The notes beneath the pieces are model-generated. The model did no database searches and had not been told where the DNA came from. It saw only the letters and a program-made list of their open reading frames with translations. A stretch of 64,000 nucleotides of DNA, taken from assembly GCA_050084515.1 (NCBI GenBank), contig CM114273.1, positions 39,494,001 to 39,558,000 on the forward strand. Direction: 5' to 3'. The position numbers and the translations under genes were made by a program. Origin of the DNA: Blasia pusilla. Taxonomy: Eukaryota > Marchantiophyta > Marchantiopsida > Blasiales. Within the stretch, counting starts at the first letter, position 1. Each line of letters opens with the position of its first letter. Of the stretch, positions 58,401 through 64,000 are shown in pieces.

Positions 58401-59462
58401 AGTGAATTCTGTGCCCTCTACTTGCCTTCTAAAATCCTGGTCTCTCATCCTCCAGAATGTGTCGAGCTTTTCCAAGTCCTCCTCCGTAACAAGGGCTTGG
58501 GTTCGATGCTTGTCGTAAGGCTGAACATAGGAGGGAGGAAAGCTATCGACGTAGGATGCTGTCGCGGCTGATTGTTTAAGCTTTGCGATGTCCTCGTCGG
58601 ACTGAATTTTGCGGACGTATTCCATTGTCCGCAATCGGAAGAGTGGAATCCTCGGGGCGTTGTGGCCCTCCATGAGTGCCATCTGCTTTACCATCTGTCA
58701 GAATTGGGACAAGATCAATAAGCTACACTGAATTCCCAATGAATTGCAATTCACATAATTCAAAAAACCCATATCCTCTCTTACCCGCTCGAAAATTGGG
58801 TCGGTTTCTTGACCAGCCAACTTGTCTGAGACAGAAGCTGGTAAATCGACTAGGAACTCGTCGATCCAATAGAGGTTGATGTCTTCCGCCGGGCTTGGAG
58901 ACGAGAATGACCGCTCTCCGGCTTCTTCGGCAATGTCCACCATCTCCACGCTAGCGGTCCTCATGACCTCATCGTCCGTGATTTGAACTTCTAGCGTTTC
59001 CGCTATGTTGATTGTGTCCCCGGACTTCATCAGGGACATTTCCCGCATCTCAACACTTTCGATTGGACGGGCAGGGCTATCGTCAATGGCTATCTCTTTT
59101 TCCCTCCTCGCTTTAGCCAATTCTGCTCTCCTCACCGACGCGTCCAGATGCTTCTTTTCTCTCTTTTCGTCGGAGATCCTTTTCTTCAAGGCCTGCGACG
59201 TCTCAGCCTCTGCGTTTTGTCTATCGAGCGCCTCTTGAACACGTCTCGCAAGAAGCTCTTGGTTGTGCATCTCCGCTTCCCTTTCCCGCTTCTCGATTTC
59301 CTGCTGCCTAATTTCATTCTCCGAACGAGGCCCTGGAGATGCTGACGCAGGAGTCCTAATGGACTTCGGAGTGAAGCTCCCATACTTGTTTGCTTGTGAT
59401 TTTTTCCTCATCATTTTTTCCGAAATGCCTCCACCTATGTCCACGATGAATTTCTTAATCAT
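55406..59462 (-). pseudogene. Gene 2 copy C: coiled coil, ParB-like, methyltransferase-like (exon 4 missing)
   Basis: Exon 1 is 59462-58785 (226 codons from the first ATG; the conserved ATG lies 48 bp further in). Exon 2 is 58694-58223, exon 3 is 57434-55406. Phases agree with copy B. Exon 3 is open for its full 676 codons, the best-preserved part of the gene: HHWIQDCDRVKKV, RYISILNPELGPEFYKE, then the charged linker, then LLIADLPLGL and LSYDQIALLFSFADAYLSDRG. Exon 2 has the DGNHR motif (58366-58350) but lost one base at about 58403, giving a frameshift; its GTGAGT donor is normal, unlike in copy B. Exon 4 (motif I half) is cut away at the 54.83 kb junction. Without it no methyltransferase fold could form. 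Confidence 0.75.
57484..58210. repeat. Palindrome array in gene 2 intron 2, copy C
   Basis: Twelve palindromes lie at about 57488, 57554, 57605, 57658, 57740, 57796, 57862, 57921, 57985, 58048, 58114 and 58182. The distance is 51-68 bp except one of 82. This array has two more units than copy B, so units have been gained or lost since the copies separated. The two spacer types alternate as in copy B. Confidence 0.85.
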
Positions 59463-60630
59463 TCGCCTTGCTGATGTCAAGATGAGTCACCTTGATGGGT
59501 AGCTCGAATCGTCTCGCGATCGTTCAGTCGAACCGTCTCGCTCTCGTTCCCTCGTATCGACTCACGATGACTCGCCGTGTGAAACGCCCATTGGTATCTG
59601 ATCAACTGCTGCACGGGAGAGAGAGGAATGGAGATCGCAAAATGAGAAACCGGAAATGAGCGATTTCTGCCCTATTTACACTTTTCTAGCCGTTGGGCTG
59701 ACCGTTGGGTCCCGTCGTCCTTTCGACGACGACGTGCTGGAGGTTACGGAAGTCCGGACGTGAAAAATGGCAACCCGTTGGAGTCTGACAGGTTGCGCGC
59801 CTCCGCCGTCCTGGGTATGTCGCCACGTGCGCGAGCAACCCGTCGGAGACCGACGGGTTGAGCGCCTCCGCCGTCTTCGGACAAGAACGCGAGGTACCCG
59901 CGAAACCCGTCCGAGACCGACATGTTGCGCGCCTCTGCCGTCTTCGCACAAGAACGGGATGTACCCGCGCAATCCATGGGAGACCGTTGGGTTGCACGCT
60001 TCCCTCGTCAAGGGTTAACAACACGGGCTTCCCGCGCAACTCGTCGGACTCCGACAGGTTGCACGCTTCCTTCATGTAAGCACCACAAGGCGAGGCCCTT
60101 GCGCAACCCGTCGGAGGGCGACGGGTTGCACGCCTCGCCATCTTTGGGAAAATAGGTGCGGCACTCGCAGAACTCGTCGGGAACAGACGGTTTGCACGCC
60201 TCCGACATCTTCGGGCAAGAAGGAGCGGTATCCGAGCAACTCGTCGGAGAGCGACAGGTTGCCAGCTTCGACCATGTTTGCATTTGAAGGTAAGGCAGAA
60301 GCGTGCAACCCGTCCGAAGCCGACGGGTTGCAGGCTTTGCTTAGCTTGGGTTAATTGTTGAGTTACCAGGACTCCAACGGGTTCCAACAAAATGAAGTGT
60401 GCTTCGCAACCCACGTCTTTGCTTCCCAAATCCGGTAACACATTGCAACAGAATTGAATCTGTTGCAACAGAATTGGATCCATTGTGTCAGAAAATGTCA
60501 CCTACCGAATTCATCTTGTCAAAAAATCATCAGAGTATCTGTTTTCCTATTCACTATAAATTAAAAATTCTCATTCTCATTCTCATTCTGATTCTCTTTC
60601 TCATTCTCACCCTCCTCCTGTACGAAATTT
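59463..60630. promoter_or_regulatory. Divergent promoter, copy C, with palindrome array
   Basis: This is the counterpart of 43786-45014. The gene 1 box TATAAATT is at 60555-60562, 69 bp before its ATG, followed by a (TCATTC)n run. The gene 2 box is changed to TGTAAATA (minus strand, about 59685). Palindromes run from 59765 to 60360 at about 66 bp steps with the GC-rich spacer. The gene 1 proximal hairpin of copy B is present as one arm only. Confidence 0.55.
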
Positions 60631-63600
60631 ATGGGAATGGATAATTATGTTAAGCTCACTTGTGGCAGTCATTTGGCGGCCCTTCCTCAATCAGAAATCA
60701 TTTGACCGCAAGCTCGTGAGTCTTTCATAGCAGTGGATGAAAATTTTCTGTCTGTTCGATTTCTTCTCCAAATTGGAACCATCTTTGTATCCAAAGATGT
60801 TAAGGTGGACGGTACGGAAGACATAATAGGTGAGACGGTCCAGCCAGTGACCTCAGACCGTAAAGTATGGAATCTCCTACCTCTAGCAAATGGTCAATAC
60901 AGAGTTTATGGCCTGCCCTTGAATTTGTGTGTTTCCCAAGTAGACGGTCTAGAATTTCCTAGTGCTCCGAGCTCTACGTTTGCAACTCCAAGCTCAGGAG
61001 ATCCGGCTTTGACTCCAACTTCACATGCTCGTATCAATGTTCTTCCTGAAGAGATTCCGGATGTTATCAACCTCAGTGGATCTGTCGGACACCAACCGGG
61101 CCCACTGTCCGCCTACTCGTTCCTCTTGTGAGTATCAGGCAATAGTTTGCTTTCATCTCTGGCCTTGAAAATGTTCAAGCACATTCTTGTCGACAAGTTG
61201 CCGCCCACGTACGATGGTAATTGCATTTTTGAGTTGCCTCCACTTGCTGATCCTGCCCAAAAGAAAGATGGAGGACGCCTGAAGGGTATGGACAGAAAGT
61301 TTGATTGTCATCGATGGTGCAGGCTTCAACGGACTAGTGCTTCTATTCCAGATGGTCCTTGGATTGTCTCCCGTCGCCAATGCGTTGGAGCCTTGGAGTA
61401 TAGAAGTCCAGCATGCCCGTATCTAGAGCGCAACGGGCGAGTCAATATGTCGCAATTCCCCCCTAAGAATGCAGAAACTCCAAACGAGGTCGGTGCCACC
61501 ATACCGCTGGGAGGCCATCGATGTCCTCATTGTCAGGCATCGCCCTTCTGCGTTGGAGCGTGTCGTGCATACATATTTTTCATTGTCCACGACTTGGGCT
61601 CCACGTTAGAGTACACAAGGCTGGGAGTTCATGTTAGCTCCCATACTCATCCTGTGACCGATGCAATTCAGAGACACATCAAGGAGGATGTGGCGAAGAA
61701 AGTTGCCGAGGTCTACAAAAACTCTCCGGATTCAAAGCCCGGAGTGATGAAGCTCACAACGGCATCACAAATTTGTGAACAATTGCTTGGAATCCTGGGC
61801 GAGGCGAGATGACGGCTGGTGAGGAGAAACAACTCGGGAAAATCACGCATTTTCGCGATCTTGAATACTTCGAATTTCTTTGCGTCAAATCACGAGTTAC
61901 GCATGGAAAAGACCGGCCGAAATGGATGCCATGGCGAGAATCAAGGCCAACTCAGATTTCCATTCATTCAAAGATGGCAGTTCATGGGCCAAGGAGGCGA
62001 GGGATCCAGGGCCTATGTCTTCAAAATGTCAACCACAGTCGTCGAGTGGCCTCGATCTTATAGATCGAATGAGGGAAGGGGAAGATCTTTACGGGAGCTG
62101 GGTAAGCTTTGATATTTGCTCTGAGTCTTTGAACGGATGGTTGACGATGGGTGCTCATGTTTATGACCATGTGGAGAAGGGACTCAAAACTATATTTGTG
62201 TGTGAAGTAAAGGCAGAAGACGTTGGCAGTTTGAAGGTGTGCTGGTTACTCTTATTGGAGGTGGTGAAGGAAAACAAAAGGCCACCTCCGGAAATTTATG
62301 GGTTCATGGCGGACAATGCACAACCTGGGTGGATTGCTATCCGGAAGTGTTCAGGGTGAGAGGTTCAACCGAGAGGGAAAGGTTCGGATGCTTTCCATTG
62401 ACAACAGTCTGTGACCCGGTACACCAAATCTTGCATCAAGGAGAATAAGAGGACAGAGCATGTCACTCTACTCCAACGCTACAAGGACAGAAAAACCTTG
62501 AAACATGCCATGGAATACCAAGAAGAACTTCATGGGTGGTGGAGGAAGCATGCGATTGACGGGAAGTACAAAGAGTTGTGCTCTTGGTTGAGTTGGTGGA
62601 CTGTACGTATGAGACAATGGGGAAACTTCATGCGGCAAGTGAGTTCACTATTTTTTCTTGTCAATCTCACGTTGAGAATTTTTTGTAAAGTTGTAGCTCA
62701 GGGTGAGAAGCCTGGGAACTATAGGGATTTCAACCTGAAGAAACCAAGCAAGTTGTCGGATGCGACGGGTTGCCCGAGTGTGCAACCCGACGGAATCTGA
62801 CGGGTTGCCTGAGTGTGCATCCCGACGGAAACCGACGGGTTGCCCGAGTGTGCAACCCGACGGAAACCGACGGGTTGCATCCACAATTTTGGTGCAACCC
62901 GAGTGGCAACCCGTCGGGACCCGACGGGTCGCAGAGTCGTTCATGGGATGCCTCGGGCCTGCAACCCGTCTGGTTCCGACAAGAAGCTTATTTCTTTGCC
63001 TCCGGAGTTATTTTCGTTCCCTTCTAACATTGCCATCGTTGCAGGGATTGAACGTTCATGAAAAAACCCTCTGCCCCAACACAAGTGGATTAGAAAGTGT
63101 TCATTCCTCCTGGAGGTTGTCACAAGCATGCCAACGAATTTCACTTGTGGAGGCATGCCAACAAGACCAGGCAAGAGCAATGCTACAATCTGCAGCATCC
63201 CATATCTTCCTCACAAAAGGCATGACAAAAGGAAAGGGGCCGTCGATCTACGAGCTCTATGTCAGGGCGGCTCTGAGATCTGGTGATGAAAAAATGTATG
63301 TGGAAGCCTTCAACCGGTGCGTAGGTGGAATTCCCCTCGAGCAAGACGTACACATTGGTGTGGATATTCGTGGGCGGGTTTCAAGACGTCCCATACTGGA
63401 TGGTGGTAAGCGATCCGAAAGCGAGACTCGTGGAGACCAGATAAGTATCTTGACTTCAGGCAGGTGAAGAGGCAGCATCGAGGAACAAATCCGGTGATTG
63501 ATTTGGATGAGGAAATAACGCCGCCCAGGTATTCGGGGACCCCGGACCCGTCCCAAATCTATGATGGAGTCACTTCTCCAAAATCACTCAATGTTTTATT

Positions 63601-63998
63601 TCAAGAGCCCTTCGTTGCTGGAAGTTCGCAACATCCTGTCACTGGGGTGGTTCAACAATATGGGATTCCGGTAATGGAGGTGGATTGCAACCTAAAACGG
63701 TGGCATATATCTCGGAGCAACCCAAGACGTGGACCTACCTGCGCAGGCAGGATCTGATGGCATTAGGAGAGCATGCGGCACTTTCCTAAATAAGAACTGT
63801 ACAAGGATTGGACGACCACTGCCTGGGTTTTGGGGACTCAAAACCTTTGATCGTTTCATGAGGACCGGGGATCAATTGAAGTACTTCTTCTACCCAAATG
63901 AATCTTGCGCTTTCCGGAAGTCTTATCCGGCTGCCATTGGAGCTTCGGGGAATACCCCCACGATTTGGCCCATCGCCGCAGGTACGAACTACACTCAA
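60631..63998 (+). pseudogene. Gene 1 copy C2: SWIM transposase (runs off the window)
   Basis: ATG at 60631 is followed by a TGA at about 60706, where C1 has CGA. The protein then continues as SFIAVDENFLSVRFLL. The zinc-finger part (GGHRCPHC, SSHTHPV) is in the frame 61147-61812. After a frameshift near 61800, the core is intact with GFMADNAQPGW at about 62305-62337. The R..DAFHW block is frame-shifted near 62385. Exon 1 ends at a GTGAGT donor (about 62640), the intron holds palindromes, and exon 2 starts at 63044. The window ends in the segment before the SWIM finger (RTGDQLKYFFYPNESCAFRK). Confidence 0.75.
62762..62985. repeat. Palindromes in the gene 1 intron, copy C2
   Basis: Four palindromes lie close together at about 62765, 62785, 62820 and 62855 with short spacers (CCGAGTGTGCA), then one with the GGGACCC centre at about 62908. 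This is a denser arrangement than elsewhere, about 35 bp apart, and three units are nearly identical, which suggests recent duplication. Confidence 0.8.
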
Positions 63999-64000
63999 GA

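Larger units (their letters stand above)
54836..63998. mobile_element. Two-gene element, copy C (inverted relative to B)
   Basis: Gene 2 runs leftwards (59462-55406) and gene 1 rightwards (60631 to the window end), the mirror image of copy B, with the same divergent promoter between. Gene 2 exon 4 and its 3' flank are missing at the left junction. The right end lies outside the window. B and C therefore form long, imperfect inverted arms around the 49.9-54.8 kb region. Confidence 0.7.

Noticed and set aside
59686-60501. 271-codon open frame on the minus strand in the copy C promoter
   Set aside because: It is translated palindrome and spacer repeat (recurrent GCAACCCG units give repetitive Arg/Thr/Pro peptides); the same region is open in several frames on both strands.

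Overview
This window looks like nuclear DNA from a land plant. Two host genes with spliced, land-plant-type structures lie among many mobile elements. These are a seven-exon gene for a SANT/DUF3755-type plant protein and a two-exon A-type (CYP71-clan-like) cytochrome P450. A two-exon P450 with its intron just before the I-helix AGxDT motif, Helitron ends and a Ty1/copia relic all fit a streptophyte. Non-LTR elements with a putative endonuclease of the R2/restriction-like kind, and the unusual SWIM transposase family, suggest a non-flowering plant such as a bryophyte or lycophyte. That placement is inference; nothing here fixes the species.

Layout. 1-5.1 kb: AT-rich DNA and a decayed non-LTR retrotransposon on the minus strand. 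5.1-11 kb: intergenic DNA, then the DUF3755-type gene (7451-11007). 11-16.7 kb: spacer, a chain of short Helitron-like elements and a 5'-truncated Ty1/copia element with its 3' LTR. 16.7-25.1 kb: unidentified spacer, copy A of a large two-gene element (only its second gene), and four abutting Helitron-like pieces. 25.4-29.1 kb: a better preserved non-LTR retrotransposon of the same family as the one at 2 kb. 29-34 kb: the P450 gene (30172-32261) and spacer. 34-39 kb: a tRNA-Arg(CCU)-like sequence, a hAT transposase relic, a Ty3/gypsy pol scrap and a solo or orphan LTR of the copia family. 38.9-64 kb: copies B and C of the two-gene element in opposite orientations, with an extra half gene between them.

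The two-gene element is the most unusual content. Gene 1 encodes a transposase with an N-terminal Cys/His zinc-finger region, a DDE-type core (DNAQPGW, then R..DAFHW) and a C-terminal SWIM zinc finger, which suggests a Mutator-like (MULE) enzyme. Gene 2 is divergently transcribed from a shared ~1.2 kb promoter. It encodes a coiled coil, a ParB-like DGNHR segment, a long unrecognised middle part and a degenerate beta-class amino-methyltransferase-like domain split by an intron. Three partial or broken copies of gene 2 and three of gene 1 are present. Comparing them gives the exon structure and shows lesions in each copy.

The non-coding parts of this element (shared promoter, introns of both genes, 3' flank) are filled with copies of a ~27 bp palindrome, whose arms are close to GCAACCCGTCGG and CCGACGGGTTGC. 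The recognised exons lack them. The palindromes recur about every 61-66 bp in two arrays whose spacer sequences are unrelated, and in several copies both arms have changed together. I propose them either as binding sites for an element-encoded protein or as a parasitic foldback repeat confined to the non-coding DNA of its host element.
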